DNA of 64,000 nucleotides from Vagococcus coleopterorum (lineage in GTDB: Bacteria; Bacillota; Bacilli; Lactobacillales; Vagococcaceae), in contig NZ_CP049886.1 of NCBI RefSeq assembly GCF_011303955.1, positions 744,001 through 808,000 on the forward strand, written 5' to 3'. The notes beneath the pieces are model-generated. The model did no database searches. It worked only from the letters and a program-made list of their open reading frames with translations, and was not told the DNA's origin. The translations under genes and the position numbers were made by a program. How positions within the stretch are numbered: position 1 is the stretch's first letter; each line of letters starts with the position of its first letter. Of the stretch, positions 7,935 through 21,636 are shown piece by piece.

Positions 7935-7979
7935 CTGAAAAACTTTCTATTGTTTTTCAGGTGCTTTTATTGTTATAAT
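7935..7979 (+). promoter_or_regulatory. typA promoter overlapped by a perfect inverted repeat
   Basis: TTGTTT (7950-7955), an 18-nt spacer and TATAAT (7974-7979). A perfect inverted repeat CTGAAAAAC (7935-7943) / GTTTTTCAG (7952-7960) overlaps the -35 box. It could be an operator, or a weak terminator for the upstream gene. Confidence 0.55.
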
Positions 7980-8052
7980 GAAAAGTCGAGTTAATTAAGA
8001 ATGATGTGACAGACAATAGAAAAGTAATTAAAATAGTGAGGAGCAATTACAA

Positions 8053-9891
8053 GTGAAATTAAGAGAAGATATTCGTAACGTTGCCATTATCGCCCACGTC
8101 GATCACGGTAAAACAACAGTTGTAGATGAAATGTTAAAACAATCGCAAACATTAGATGGCCGTACAGCCTTAGATGAACGCGCAATGGATTCAAATGATA
8201 TTGAAAAAGAACGTGGTATTACAATTTTAGCTAAAAATACTGCCATTAAATATAATGACAAACAAATCAACATTCTAGATACACCAGGACATGCCGATTT
8301 CGGTGGAGAAGTTGAACGTATTATGAAAATGGTTGATGGTGTTATCTTAGTAGTCGATGCTTACGAAGGTACAATGCCACAAACACGTTTCGTATTGAAA
8401 AAAGCGTTAGAACAAAAATTAACACCAATCGTATTAGTAAATAAAATTGACAAACCATCTGCACGACCTGCAGAAGTTGTTGATGAAGTATTAGAATTGC
8501 TTATCGAGTTAGGTGCTGATGATGATCAATTAGAGTTCCCAGTTATTTATGCATCAGCATTAAACGGAACATCAAGTTTATCAGATAATCCAGCGGATCA
8601 AGAAGAAACAATGAACCCTGTGTTTGAAACTATTTTAGAACACATCCCAGCTCCAATTGATAATAGCGATGAGCCATTACAATTCCAAGTATCATTACTT
8701 GATTACAATGACTACGTTGGTCGTATCGGGATTGGCCGTGTTTTCCGCGGAACAATCAAAGTTGGCGATAGCGTGTCATTAATGAAATTAGACGGAACAG
8801 CTAAAAACTTCCGTGTGACTAAAATCTTTGGTTTCTTCGGTTTAGACCGTGTTGAAATTCAAGAAGCAAAAGCTGGTGACTTAATCGCCGTTTCAGGTAT
8901 GGAAGATATCTTCGTTGGGGAAACTGTGACTCCAGTTGATGCTCAAGATGCTTTACCAATCCTACATATTGATGAACCAACACTACAAATGACATTCTTA
9001 GTAAATAACTCTCCATTTGCTGGACGTGAAGGTAAATTCGTAACGTCTCGTAAAATTGAAGAACGTTTAGTATCACAATTACAAACTGACGTGTCTCTTA
9101 AAGTTGAAAATACAGATTCACCAGATGCTTGGACTGTTTCAGGTCGTGGGGAATTACACTTATCAATCTTAATCGAAAACATGCGTCGTGAAGGTTACGA
9201 GTTACAAGTATCTCGTCCTGAAGTTATCGTTAAAGAAATTGATGGCGTGAAATGCGAACCGTTTGAACGCGTTCAAATCGATACTCCAGAAGAACACATG
9301 GGTTCAATTATCGAATCATTAAGCCAACGTAAAGGTGAAATGCAAGACATGGTCCACACTGGTAACGGTCAAATCCGTTTAACTTTCTTAGCACCAGCGC
9401 GTGGTTTAATCGGTTATACAACTGAATTTATGTCAATGACTCGTGGTTATGGAATCATGAACCACACATTCGATCAATACTTACCAATGATCAATGGTAC
9501 AATTGGTGGCCGTCGTAACGGTGCCCTAGTTTCTATCGATACTGGTAAAGCAACAACATACTCAATCATGAGTATTGAAGAACGTGGTACAGTCTTTGTT
9601 GAACCAACAACAGAAGTTTACGAAGGAATGGTTATCGGTGAAAACTCACGTGAGAACGATTTAACTGTAAACATCACTAAAGCGAAACAAATGACTAACG
9701 TTCGTTCTGCGAATAAAGACCAAACAAGTGTTATCAAAAAAGCTAAAGTGATGTCTTTAGAAGAATCATTAGAATTCTTGAACGATGATGAATACTGTGA
9801 AGTAACTCCAGAAAGCATCCGTTTACGTAAAAAAATTCTTAACAAAGCTGAGCGTGAAAAATCTCAAAAGAACAAAAAACGTGCAGATTAA
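8053..9891 (+). CDS. typA: Ribosome-associated GTPase TypA/BipA
   Basis: A 612 aa translational GTPase of the EF-G/LepA superfamily that acts in 50S assembly and stress growth. The G1 motif AHVDHGKTT is near the start, then RGITI (G2), DTPGHADFGGE (G3) and NKIDKPSARP (G4), with BipA-specific C-terminal sequence (GRGELHLSILIENMRREGYE, ARGLIGYTTEFMSMTRGYG). The start is GTG at 8053 with AGTGAGGAG 11 nt upstream. Full length, monocistronic, with a clear promoter and terminator. Confidence 0.97.
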   Translation: MKLREDIRNVAIIAHVDHGKTTVVDEMLKQSQTLDGRTALDERAMDSNDIEKERGITILAKNTAIKYNDKQINILDTPGHADFGGEVERIMKMVDGVILVVDAYEGTMPQTRFVLKKALEQKLTPIVLVNKIDKPSARPAEVVDEVLELLIELGADDDQLEFPVIYASALNGTSSLSDNPADQEETMNPVFETILEHIPAPIDNSDEPLQFQVSLLDYNDYVGRIGIGRVFRGTIKVGDSVSLMKLDGTAKNFRVTKIFGFFGLDRVEIQEAKAGDLIAVSGMEDIFVGETVTPVDAQDALPILHIDEPTLQMTFLVNNSPFAGREGKFVTSRKIEERLVSQLQTDVSLKVENTDSPDAWTVSGRGELHLSILIENMRREGYELQVSRPEVIVKEIDGVKCEPFERVQIDTPEEHMGSIIESLSQRKGEMQDMVHTGNGQIRLTFLAPARGLIGYTTEFMSMTRGYGIMNHTFDQYLPMINGTIGGRRNGALVSIDTGKATTYSIMSIEERGTVFVEPTTEVYEGMVIGENSRENDLTVNITKAKQMTNVRSANKDQTSVIKKAKVMSLEESLEFLNDDEYCEVTPESIRLRKKILNKAEREKSQKNKKRAD

Positions 9892-9902
9892 TTTATTATG
9901 TT

Positions 9903-9929
9903 AAACCACTGACTTGTCAGTGGTTTTTT
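9903..9929 (+). terminator. typA terminator
   Basis: AAACCACTGAC and GTCAGTGGTTT form an 11-bp stem with a 2-nt spacer, then TTTTT. Confidence 0.9.
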
Positions 9930-9990
9930 ATTCACAAAATTTCAAAAAATGACCGATAATAAATAAAAAAAGAAAGCGGTTTATTTCCTA

Positions 9991-10019
9991 TTGCGATAAT
10001 GTTTTGGGTGTCGTATAAT
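9991..10019 (+). promoter_or_regulatory. Cold-shock gene promoter with long 5' UTR
   Basis: TTGCGA (9991-9996), a 17-nt spacer and TATAAT (10014-10019). The start is near 10026, leaving an untranslated leader of about 110 nt. Long leaders are usual for cspA-type genes, where the RNA refolds in the cold. Confidence 0.75.
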
Positions 10020-10135
10020 GAATTTGTAAACAGAGTTTTGAAGAAGGCGATTTTAGATAAAAGCAGTATCTGTTTTTTGATGAACAACCATCGATTGACT
10101 CGTTACAAGTAAACAATAAATGGAGGTTCTATCCA

Positions 10136-10336
10136 ATGGAACAAGGTAAAGTGAAATGGTTTAACAACGAAAAAGGTTTTGGATTTATCGAAATGGAAGG
10201 CGGAGACGATGTATTCGTACACTTCTCAGCAATTCAAGGTGACGGATTCAAATCATTAGAAGAAGGTCAAGCAGTTGAGTTTTCAGTAGTAGATGGCGAC
10301 AGAGGCCCTCAAGCAGCTGAAGTTACTAAACTTTAA
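10136..10336 (+). CDS. csp: Cold-shock protein, CSD fold
   Basis: A 66 aa single-domain nucleic-acid chaperone. RNP1 (KGFGFIEM) and RNP2 (VFVHFSAIQ) are present; [14 protein letters not shown] is the canonical start. It binds single-stranded RNA/DNA and melts RNA secondary structure. The RBS TGGAGGTTC precedes the ATG. Monocistronic. Which paralogue (CspA/B/C) cannot be told from this window. Confidence 0.97.
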   Translation: MEQGKVKWFNNEKGFGFIEMEGGDDVFVHFSAIQGDGFKSLEEGQAVEFSVVDGDRGPQAAEVTKL

Positions 10337-10356
10337 GAGCTTATTAATCTAATTTT

Positions 10357-10396
10357 AAAAGTGGTTAGCACAATATGTGTTGGCCGCTTTTTTTAT
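10357..10396 (+). terminator. Cold-shock gene terminator
   Basis: AAAAGTGGTTAGCAC (10357-10371) pairs with GTGTTGGCCGCTTTT (10377-10391), with some G-U pairs, followed by T residues. Confidence 0.85.
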
Positions 10397-10538
10397 TGTA
10401 AAAAAACTCATAAATTTAGCCTCTTTAGGAAGAAGTTTTCCGTGAAATTTGCTATAATAATAAGGATTGAAAAGGATAGTGACTGTTATTCAAAGCAGCT
10501 AAAGATAAAGAGCGAATTGTTGAAGGGAAGATTGTAAA

Positions 10539-12785
10539 ATGATGAACCGTAATACCTTAATTGATGGGATGAACCCACGTCAAAAAGAAGCTGTTTTAGC
10601 GACCGAAGGCCCATTGCTAATTATGGCGGGAGCAGGTAGTGGTAAGACACGTGTGCTAACACACCGTATTGCTTATTTAATGACTGAAAAAAATATCAAC
10701 CCTTGGAACATTTTAGCGATTACCTTTACCAATAAAGCGGCTCGTGAAATGAAAGAACGTGTCAGCGATTTATTACCTCAAGGTGGGGATGCTGTCTGGG
10801 TGTCAACCTTCCACTCAATGTGTGTCAGAATGTTGCGCCGTGATGTCGACTTGATTGGTTACAACAGCAACTTTACGATTGTGGATAGTTCAGAACAATT
10901 GACCTTAGTGAAACGAATTTTAAAAGAGGAAAATTTAGATCCGAAACAATTTGACCCACGCATGATTTTATCTCGTATTAGTAATGCCAAAAATGAATTA
11001 CAGACAGTCGATAAATTCACGGAACTAAACAATGATTACATTGGTCGGACAGTGGCCAATTGTTATAAACGTTATCAAAAAGAATTACGTCGCAACCAGT
11101 GTGTGGATTTTGATGATCTGATTATGCTAACGATTCGTTTGTTGGAAGATTCGCCAGAAACGTTGGCTTATTATCAAAATAAATTCCAATACATCCATGT
11201 GGATGAGTATCAAGATACCAACCATGCTCAATATACCTTAGTTAATATGTTAGCAGCGCGCTTCAAAAATTTATGTGTGGTTGGAGATGCTGACCAAAGT
11301 ATTTACGGTTGGCGTGGTGCTGACATGCAAAATATTTTAGATTTTGAAAAAGATTACCCAACGGCGAAAGTTGTTTTATTAGAGCAAAACTATCGTTCAA
11401 CTAAAAACATTTTAGCAGCAGCGAATCATGTGATTGATAATAATACAAATCGTAAAGCAAAGAAATTGTGGACTGACAATACTGATGGTTCGAAAATCAC
11501 ATATTATCGTGGAGACACCGAACGTGATGAAACACAATATATCGTGCAAACGATTCAAAATGAGATGCGTGAGTCAGGTCGCAAATACGGTGACTTTGCT
11601 GTCTTGTATCGTACGAATGCCCAATCACGTGTGATGGAGGAAATGTTATTAAAAGCTAACATGCCCTATAAAATGGTTGGCGGTCATAAATTCTATGATC
11701 GTAAAGAGATTAAAGATGTTTTAGCTTACTTAAACTTAATTGCTAACCCGAGTGATTCATTAAGCATGGCAAGAATTGTCAATGAACCTAAACGTGGAAT
11801 CGGAAATACATCGATTCAAAAATTGCGTGACTTTGCTGATTTACATGATTGGCCGTTATTAGAAGCTGCGATTAATATTGATCTTGCAGCTATCACGGGT
11901 AAAGCTGCCAAAGAACTGGGTGACTTTGGTCAAATGATTCAAGACTTACAAAAAATGGTGCCGTTCTTAACGGTCACAGAGTTAGTTAAAGAAACGTTAA
12001 AACGTAGTGGTTATGAAGCGGATTTAAATCGTCAAAATACATTAGAATCACAAACGCGTTTAGAAAACTTAGATGAATTCTTAACGGTCACACAAGCTTT
12101 CGATAAACAACTAGCTGAAGCGGATGAAGAACTTGAAAATCCAGAAGAAAAATTAACAGTCTTCTTAAATGATTTAGCCTTAGTATCTGATTTAGATAAT
12201 CTGCCAGAAGAATCATCACAAATTACGTTGATGACTTTGCATGCGGCTAAAGGTTTAGAATTCCCAGTTGTATTTTTATTAGGCTTGGAAGAAGGAGTTT
12301 TCCCGTTATCTCGGGCGATGGAAAATGATGATGAGCTAGAAGAAGAGCGTCGTTTAGCTTATGTTGGAATTACTCGTGCTGAAGAAAAACTAGTGATTTC
12401 AAATGCGTATTCAAGAACTTTATATGGTCAAACCAAATACAATCAACCATCACGTTTCATTGAAGAAATTGATCAAGATTTAATTGAAAAAGCTGGCCAA
12501 GCTAACCGTTCCCAAGTCTTTTCAAGTCAAGTGGGACGCAGCTTTAGTCCGACTAAGAAACCAGCGTATCAACAACCTGTTCAGAAAAAGGTTTCAGCTA
12601 AAGTTGCCACAGGTGGTGACTCAGCTAGCTGGACGTCTGGTGATAAAGTGAACCATAAAAAATGGGGCACAGGGACAGTTGTTAAAGTTAGTGGTACAGC
12701 TAAAGATATCGAGTTAGATATTGCTTTCCCAGGTCAAGGGATTAAACGATTGTTAGCAGCCTATGCACCAATCGAAAAAATGTAA
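10539..12785 (+). CDS. pcrA: ATP-dependent 3'-5' DNA helicase PcrA (UvrD family)
   Basis: A 748 aa SF1A helicase for repair and for removing RecA or RNA polymerase from DNA. Motifs in order: Q-motif MNPRQKEAV, Walker A AGAGSGKT (about 33-40), AITFTNKAAREM (Ia), DEYQDTN (II), GDADQSIYGWRGAD (III), LEQNYRST (IV), LMTLHAAKGLEFP (V) and YVGITRAEE (VI). The C-terminal GDKVNHKKWGTGTVVKVSG is the Tudor-like RNA-polymerase-binding domain of Gram-positive PcrA. Extended -10 at 10453-10458. The ATG at 10542 is an equally possible start. First gene of pcrA-ligA-camS. Confidence 0.97.
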   Translation: MMNRNTLIDGMNPRQKEAVLATEGPLLIMAGAGSGKTRVLTHRIAYLMTEKNINPWNILAITFTNKAAREMKERVSDLLPQGGDAVWVSTFHSMCVRMLRRDVDLIGYNSNFTIVDSSEQLTLVKRILKEENLDPKQFDPRMILSRISNAKNELQTVDKFTELNNDYIGRTVANCYKRYQKELRRNQCVDFDDLIMLTIRLLEDSPETLAYYQNKFQYIHVDEYQDTNHAQYTLVNMLAARFKNLCVVGDADQSIYGWRGADMQNILDFEKDYPTAKVVLLEQNYRSTKNILAAANHVIDNNTNRKAKKLWTDNTDGSKITYYRGDTERDETQYIVQTIQNEMRESGRKYGDFAVLYRTNAQSRVMEEMLLKANMPYKMVGGHKFYDRKEIKDVLAYLNLIANPSDSLSMARIVNEPKRGIGNTSIQKLRDFADLHDWPLLEAAINIDLAAITGKAAKELGDFGQMIQDLQKMVPFLTVTELVKETLKRSGYEADLNRQNTLESQTRLENLDEFLTVTQAFDKQLAEADEELENPEEKLTVFLNDLALVSDLDNLPEESSQITLMTLHAAKGLEFPVVFLLGLEEGVFPLSRAMENDDELEEERRLAYVGITRAEEKLVISNAYSRTLYGQTKYNQPSRFIEEIDQDLIEKAGQANRSQVFSSQVGRSFSPTKKPAYQQPVQKKVSAKVATGGDSASWTSGDKVNHKKWGTGTVVKVSGTAKDIELDIAFPGQGIKRLLAAYAPIEKM

Positions 12786-12808
12786 GAGATAATTATTAGG
12801 AGGTCTGA

Positions 12809-15917
<3,109 letters not shown>

Positions 15918-15938
15918 TAAGCTTAGAAGGAGGCTATT

Positions 15939-16244
15939 ATGACTATTAGTAATGAGGAAATTAAACATATTGCAAAGTTATCAAAATTAGAATTTTCCGA
16001 TGCTGAAATCACAGCATTATCAGATAAATTAGGTAAAATTATTGAAATGGTTGAGCGTTTAGACGAGGTGGATACAACAGGCGTGCCTGTAACAACAAAC
16101 GTCATTCACGACATCAACGTGATGCGTGAAGACGTAGCAGAAGCTGGAACAGATCGTGACTTATTAATGAAAAATGTTCCAACAAAACAAGATGGTTACA
16201 TTAAAGTGCCAGCAATGTTAGACAATGGGGAGGCTGGGGCATAA
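15939..16244 (+). CDS. gatC: Asp-tRNA(Asn)/Glu-tRNA(Gln) amidotransferase subunit C
   Basis: A 101 aa small stabilising subunit of the GatCAB transamidosome. The start [19 protein letters not shown], then [11 protein letters not shown] and the end [13 protein letters not shown] are characteristic. RBS GGAGG at about 8 nt. It overlaps gatA by one base (ATAATG) and is first in gatC-gatA-gatB. It lies 21 bp after camS, so read-through from the pcrA operon is likely. Confidence 0.97.
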   Translation: MTISNEEIKHIAKLSKLEFSDAEITALSDKLGKIIEMVERLDEVDTTGVPVTTNVIHDINVMREDVAEAGTDRDLLMKNVPTKQDGYIKVPAMLDNGEAGA

Positions 16245-17713
16245 TGACTGAATTATTTCAAAAATCGGTAAAAGAATTACACGACTTATTAGTTGCTAAA
16301 GACATTACGGCTGTAGAATTAACTAAAGCAACATTTGATCGCATTAAAGCAACAGAACCTGAGTTAGAAGCATTCATTACTTTGAATGAAGAAAAAGCAC
16401 TAGCGCAAGCAGCAGAGATTGACAAAGCTGGTATCTCAGCTGAGGATGTTTTAGCAGGGATTCCAATTGGGATTAAAGATAACATTGTGACGGAAGACAT
16501 TTTAACAACTTCTGCCAGCAAAATGTTACATAATTTCACGCCTATTTATGATGCTACCGTGATGGAAAAAGTTTATGATGCAAACATGATTCCAATGGGT
16601 AAATTAAACATGGATGAATTTGCCATGGGTGGTAGTAGCGAAACGTCATATTATAAACAAACTAAAAATGCCTGGGATCATGAACGTGTTCCGGGAGGAT
16701 CTTCAGGTGGTTCTGCTGCCGCTGTTGCAGGCGGACAATTACCAGTTGCCCTAGGAACTGATACAGGTGGAAGTATTCGTCAACCTGCAGCGTTTAACGG
16801 TATTGTAGGGATGAAACCAACGTATGGTCGAATTTCTCGTTATGGTTTAATTGCCTTTTCATCAAGCTTAGACCAAATTGGACCAATGACACGTACCGTC
16901 GAAGATAACGCGTTAGTCTTAAATGCTTTAAGTGGGTGGGATAAAAAAGATAGTACAAGTGCACAACTAGATGTCCCTGATTTTACTAAAGGACTACATG
17001 ACGGTGTTAAAGGAATGAAGATTGCTGTTCCTAAAGAATATATGGGTGAAGGGATTGACCCAGAAGTTACAGCTCAAGTTGAAAAAGCCATTGCAACGTA
17101 TCGAGCTTTGGGTGCAACCGTTGAGGAAGTTAGCTTACCGCATTCGAAATATGGGGTTGAAATTTATTACATTGTCGCATCATCTGAAGCGTCATCAAAC
17201 TTACAACGTTTTGATGGTATCCGCTACGGTTATCGTGCAGAAAATGTTAAAGATATTGAAGATTTATATGTTCGTTCACGTTCAGAAGGGTTTGGACCAG
17301 AAGTGAAACGTCGCATTATGTTAGGGACGTTCTCATTAAGTTCAGGTTTCTATGATGCTCACTTTAAAAAGGCGTGTCAGGTTAGAACATTAGTGAAACG
17401 TGATTTTGATGAGGTGTTTAAAGAGTATGATTTGATTATTTCGCCAACAGCACCAACACCTGCTTATAAATTAGGTGAAAACTTAAATGACCCAATTACG
17501 ATGTACATGGGTGACTTATTAACGATTCCGGTTAACTTAGCTGGACTACCAGGAATGTCTGTACCATGTGGCTTAGTAGACGGTATGCCAGTGGGTCTTC
17601 AAATTATTGGTAAACCATTTGATGAAACAACAATGTATCGTGCTGCGCAAGCATTTGAAACAGCAACAGAATTTCATAATCAAAAACCAGAAATGTTAGG
17701 AGGGAGCAAGTAA
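16244..17713 (+). CDS. gatA: Asp-tRNA(Asn)/Glu-tRNA(Gln) amidotransferase subunit A
   Basis: A 489 aa amidase-signature glutaminase that supplies ammonia to GatB. The catalytic triad is visible as K78 (GIPIGIKDN), cis-Ser S153 ([12 protein letters not shown]) and S177 ([12 protein letters not shown]). Full length. It overlaps gatB by one base, giving tight translational coupling across the operon. Presence of GatCAB implies that Gln-tRNA(Gln) is made indirectly. Confidence 0.98.
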   Translation: MTELFQKSVKELHDLLVAKDITAVELTKATFDRIKATEPELEAFITLNEEKALAQAAEIDKAGISAEDVLAGIPIGIKDNIVTEDILTTSASKMLHNFTPIYDATVMEKVYDANMIPMGKLNMDEFAMGGSSETSYYKQTKNAWDHERVPGGSSGGSAAAVAGGQLPVALGTDTGGSIRQPAAFNGIVGMKPTYGRISRYGLIAFSSSLDQIGPMTRTVEDNALVLNALSGWDKKDSTSAQLDVPDFTKGLHDGVKGMKIAVPKEYMGEGIDPEVTAQVEKAIATYRALGATVEEVSLPHSKYGVEIYYIVASSEASSNLQRFDGIRYGYRAENVKDIEDLYVRSRSEGFGPEVKRRIMLGTFSLSSGFYDAHFKKACQVRTLVKRDFDEVFKEYDLIISPTAPTPAYKLGENLNDPITMYMGDLLTIPVNLAGLPGMSVPCGLVDGMPVGLQIIGKPFDETTMYRAAQAFETATEFHNQKPEMLGGSK

Positions 17714-19143
17714 TGAATTTCGAAACAGTTATCGGACTTGAAGTCCATGTTGAACTAAAAACAGACTCTAAAATCTTCTCGCCTGCTCCAGCTCATTTTG
17801 GTGCCGAGCAAAATACAAATACTAATGTGATCGACTGGAGTTATCCAGGTGTCTTACCAGTTGCTAATAAACGTGCCATTGAATTTGGGATGCGTGCGGC
17901 GATGGCTTTAAACTGTAAGATTGCAAAAGATACTCACTTTGATCGAAAAAACTATTTTTATCCAGATAATCCAAAAGCTTACCAAATCTCACAAGATGAT
18001 CAACCGATTGGTTATGATGGTTGGATTGATATTGAAGTTGAAGGCGAAACAAAACGTATTCGTATTGAACGTGTTCACTTAGAAGAAGATGCCGGTAAAA
18101 ATATCCATGGCACAGATGGCTATTCTTACGTGGATCTAAATCGCCAAGGAACACCGTTAATTGAAATCGTCTCAGAAGCAGATATGCGTTCGCCAGAAGA
18201 AGCTTATGCTTATCTAGATGCGATTCGTTCAATCATTCAATTTTCTGGCGTAAGTGATGTAAAAATGGAAGAAGGATCAATGCGTTGTGATGCCAACATT
18301 TCATTACGTCCTTATGGGCAAGAAGAATTTGGAACTAAAGCCGAGTTGAAAAACTTGAACTCACTTAACTATGTCCGTAAAGGTTTAGCTTATGAAGAAA
18401 AACGTCAAGCGAAAGTCTTAATGTCAGGTGGTATCATTCAACAAGAAACACGTCGTTATGATGACGCTACTGGTGATACAATCTTAATGCGTGTGAAAGA
18501 AGGAGCGGCAGATTACCGTTACTTCCCAGAACCAGATCTGCCAGTCTTGGAAATTTCTGATGAATGGATCGAAGAAGTACGCGCTAGCTTACCTGAATTA
18601 CCAGCAGCTCGCCGCGAACGCTATGTGAAAGAGTTAGACTTGCCAGAATATGATGCAATGGTCTTAACCTTATCAAAAGAAATGTCAGATTTCTTTGAAG
18701 AGACATTAGCTGAAGGTGCTGATGCGAAACAAGCATCAAACTGGTTGATGGGTGAGGTATCTGCTCACTTGAATAGCGAACATTTAGAATTACATCAAAC
18801 TAAGTTAACACCAAGCAACTTAGCAGGCATGATTAATTTAATTGCTGATGGCACAATCAGTTCTAAGATTGCTAAAAAAGTTTTCAAAGAATTAATTGAA
18901 AATGGCGGAAATGCCCGTGAAGTGGTTGAAGCTAAGGGGTTAGTTCAATTGTCTGATCCTGCTCAATTATTACCGATTATCAATGAGATTTTAGATAATA
19001 ATGGCCAGTCAATTGAAGACTTTAAAAATGGTAAAGACCGTGCTGTTGGTTTCTTAGTGGGACAAATTATGAAAGCAACTAAAGGTCAAGCAAATCCAGG
19101 AGTCGTTAATAAACTATTAACAGAAGAACTTGGTAAGAGATAG
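17713..19143 (+). CDS. gatB: Asp-tRNA(Asn)/Glu-tRNA(Gln) amidotransferase subunit B
   Basis: A 476 aa kinase/tRNA-binding subunit that phosphorylates misacylated Glu-tRNA(Gln) and amidates it. Signature: [10 protein letters not shown] at the start, [38 protein letters not shown]. The helical tail ([39 protein letters not shown]) is the YqeY-like domain. Full length. RBS AGGAGG lies within the gatA end. Last gene of gatCAB. Confidence 0.98.
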   Translation: MNFETVIGLEVHVELKTDSKIFSPAPAHFGAEQNTNTNVIDWSYPGVLPVANKRAIEFGMRAAMALNCKIAKDTHFDRKNYFYPDNPKAYQISQDDQPIGYDGWIDIEVEGETKRIRIERVHLEEDAGKNIHGTDGYSYVDLNRQGTPLIEIVSEADMRSPEEAYAYLDAIRSIIQFSGVSDVKMEEGSMRCDANISLRPYGQEEFGTKAELKNLNSLNYVRKGLAYEEKRQAKVLMSGGIIQQETRRYDDATGDTILMRVKEGAADYRYFPEPDLPVLEISDEWIEEVRASLPELPAARRERYVKELDLPEYDAMVLTLSKEMSDFFEETLAEGADAKQASNWLMGEVSAHLNSEHLELHQTKLTPSNLAGMINLIADGTISSKIAKKVFKELIENGGNAREVVEAKGLVQLSDPAQLLPIINEILDNNGQSIEDFKNGKDRAVGFLVGQIMKATKGQANPGVVNKLLTEELGKR

Positions 19144-19189
19144 GTTCTGATAAGCACAGGACGATTTCGGAATGGAGGAGTCGATAAAG

Positions 19190-20209
19190 ATGCGAGCAAG
19201 AGTTATCTATAATCCGACATCAGGTAAAGAGGTTTTGAAAAAAAGTTTACCAGATGTGCTGGATATTTTAGAAAGTGCGGGGTATGAAGCGAGTGCTTAT
19301 GCCACAACACCAGAACCAAATTCTGCCCAAGATGAGGCAACACGAGCAGCTGAAGCAGGTTTTGATTTAATCGTGGCGGCCGGTGGGGATGGCACCATCA
19401 ATCAAGTGATTAATGGGATTGCCCCACTAGAAAAAAGACCGAAGTTAGCGATTTTACCAGGTGGGACAACGAATGATTATGCGCGAGCCTTGAAAATTCC
19501 ACGTGGAGATATTGTCGAAGCTGCCAAAATCATTTTGAAAAATCAAACAGTTAAAATGGATATTGGTCAAGCTGGTGAAAAATATTTCATGAATATTGGT
19601 GCTGGTGGTTCGCTAACTGAGTTAACTTATGAAGTGCCATCAAAATTAAAAAGTGTCTTTGGTTATTTAGCTTACTTGGTAAAAGGGGCAGAAATGTTAC
19701 CGCGAGTGAAGCCAATCAATATGCGCTTAACCTATGATGATGGGGTTTATGAAGGAAAAGCTTCAATGTTTTTCCTTGGTTTAACAAATTCAGTCGGTGG
19801 GTTTGAGAACTTGTCACCTAACGCTCGGTTAGACGATGGTAAATTTTCGCTAATTGTTGTGAAGACAGCCAATTTAATTGAGTTGCTACACTTAGCAGCA
19901 ATGGTGGTTCATGGTGGGAAACATATCAATGACCCACGGATTCTTTATATCAAAACATCAGCTTTCAAAGCCGAGCCATTAGATGAAAACTTCAAAATGA
20001 TGATTAACTTAGATGGTGAGTACGGTGGCGATGCGCCAATGACATTTATCAATCTACGTCAACACATTGAAATGTTTGCTAATCTCGACGATATTTCCGA
20101 TGATGCTGTTGTTGGAGATCCAGAAGAATTAGAAATATCTGATGCTTTTGTTAAAGAAGTAGAAAGCTTAACGAATCAAGATATCAATGGTGACGGTCAG
20201 ATTTCTTAA
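19190..20209 (+). CDS. dagK: Diacylglycerol kinase (DagK/DgkB family)
   Basis: 339 aa from the ATG at 19190, chosen because GGAGGAG lies about 9 nt upstream; the in-frame ATG at 19172 lacks an RBS. The lipid-kinase catalytic core has AAGGDGTINQVINGI, PGGTTNDYARAL and NLDGEYGG. The family phosphorylates diacylglycerol at the membrane, recycling the DAG released when LtaS makes lipoteichoic acid (LtaS is encoded nearby). Odd point: the last residues, DINGDGQIS, look like a Ca2+-binding EF-hand/dockerin-type loop, which is not a usual part of the family. Confidence 0.93.
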   Translation: MRARVIYNPTSGKEVLKKSLPDVLDILESAGYEASAYATTPEPNSAQDEATRAAEAGFDLIVAAGGDGTINQVINGIAPLEKRPKLAILPGGTTNDYARALKIPRGDIVEAAKIILKNQTVKMDIGQAGEKYFMNIGAGGSLTELTYEVPSKLKSVFGYLAYLVKGAEMLPRVKPINMRLTYDDGVYEGKASMFFLGLTNSVGGFENLSPNARLDDGKFSLIVVKTANLIELLHLAAMVVHGGKHINDPRILYIKTSAFKAEPLDENFKMMINLDGEYGGDAPMTFINLRQHIEMFANLDDISDDAVVGDPEELEISDAFVKEVESLTNQDINGDGQIS

Positions 20210-20258
20210 AATCTGATGGTTACCTTATATAAAAATAACTTATAGAAAAGAGTTTCGA

Positions 20259-21626
20259 ATGAAAACTTTATCAATACAAAAAAACGATACGATTACCGTA
20301 TCAATTATCGATTTATCACATGATGGTCTAGGTGTAGCCAAAGTAGAAGGTTATCCACTATTTATTGAAAACACATTGCCAGGTGAAGAAGCAGAAGTAT
20401 TAGTTTTGAAAACAGGGAAAAAATTTGGCTTTGCTAAAGTTTTAAACCTGTTAAAAGAAAGTCCTGATCGTGTTAAAGATATCGATGAAACATTGATTAG
20501 AACAGGTATTGCACCGTTACACCACATGACGTATGAAGGTCAATTAGCTTTTAAAGAGCAACAAGTTAATAACGTCTTCCAACGAATTGCTAAAATGCCT
20601 GAGACTAAAGTTTTACCAATTATTGGCATGGACAATCCAGTGGAATATCGTAATAAAGCACAAATCCCAGTTCGTAAAGTTAATGGGCAATTATCGACTG
20701 GTTTCTTTAGAAAGAATAGCCATGACTTAGTGCCGTTAGAAAACTATTACATCCAAGATCCAAAAATTGATGAAGCGATTATTATTGTTCGTGATGTCAT
20801 GGAAAAATATGGTGTTAAAGCTTATATTGAAGCTGAAAATAATGGGAACTTACGTCACATTATTGTGAAACGTGGTCATTACTCAAACGAGATGATGATT
20901 GTCTTAGTGACGCGCACACCTAAATTATTTAACTATGAAAAAATGGTGCAAGAAATTCACCAACAATTACCTGAGGTGGTTTCAATTGTTCAAAACATCA
21001 ATCCAGATGCAACCAATGTTATTCTAGGTAAAACGAATAAAACATTGTTTGGTCAAAACTATATTACAGATGAATTGTTAGGGAAGAAATACCGTATTTC
21101 TGCTCAATCATTCTATCAAGTTAATACGGTTCAAGCAGAAGTGTTATATCAAAAAGCGATTGAGTTTGCTAACTTAAGAAAATCAGATACAGTGATCGAT
21201 GCCTACTGTGGGATTGGAACAATTGGTTTATCTTTAGCAGATAAAGTCGATAAAGTTCTGGGACTAGAAGTAAATCCAGATGCCATTGCTGATGCTAAAA
21301 TCAATGCTAAAATGAACGACATCAATAATGTTAAATTTGAAATTGGTCGTGCTGAATATTTAATGCCAACTTGGTTGAAAGATGGGATTGAAGCAGATGT
21401 TTTAATCGTTGACCCACCACGCAAAGGTTTGGCTGAATCATTTATCGATACGGCCGTTGAAATGGCGCCCAAGAAAATTGTTTACGTGTCATGTAATCCA
21501 GCTAGTTTAGCTCGTGACTGTCAATTGTTTGCAGATAAGGGTTATGAACTGAAACAAGTTCAACCAGTTGATATGTTCCCACAAACACCACATGTGGAGT
21601 GTGTGGCAGAACTTATTAAGAAATAG
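20259..21626 (+). CDS. rlmD: 23S rRNA (uracil-C5) methyltransferase, RlmD/RlmCD type
   Basis: A 455 aa SAM-dependent RNA methyltransferase. The N-terminal TRAM domain (ITVSIIDLSHDGLGVAKVEGYPLFIENTLPGE) is followed by the central domain. The Rossmann core has DAYCGIGTIGLSLA (motif I), VDPPRKG and the nucleophile region YVSCNPASLARD. Family members methylate U747 and/or U1939 of 23S rRNA; in Gram-positives one enzyme often does both. Full length. Spacing to dagK is about 50 bp with no visible terminator, so it may be co-transcribed. Confidence 0.95.
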   Translation: MKTLSIQKNDTITVSIIDLSHDGLGVAKVEGYPLFIENTLPGEEAEVLVLKTGKKFGFAKVLNLLKESPDRVKDIDETLIRTGIAPLHHMTYEGQLAFKEQQVNNVFQRIAKMPETKVLPIIGMDNPVEYRNKAQIPVRKVNGQLSTGFFRKNSHDLVPLENYYIQDPKIDEAIIIVRDVMEKYGVKAYIEAENNGNLRHIIVKRGHYSNEMMIVLVTRTPKLFNYEKMVQEIHQQLPEVVSIVQNINPDATNVILGKTNKTLFGQNYITDELLGKKYRISAQSFYQVNTVQAEVLYQKAIEFANLRKSDTVIDAYCGIGTIGLSLADKVDKVLGLEVNPDAIADAKINAKMNDINNVKFEIGRAEYLMPTWLKDGIEADVLIVDPPRKGLAESFIDTAVEMAPKKIVYVSCNPASLARDCQLFADKGYELKQVQPVDMFPQTPHVECVAELIKK

Positions 21627-21636
21627 GGGTGTTGAG

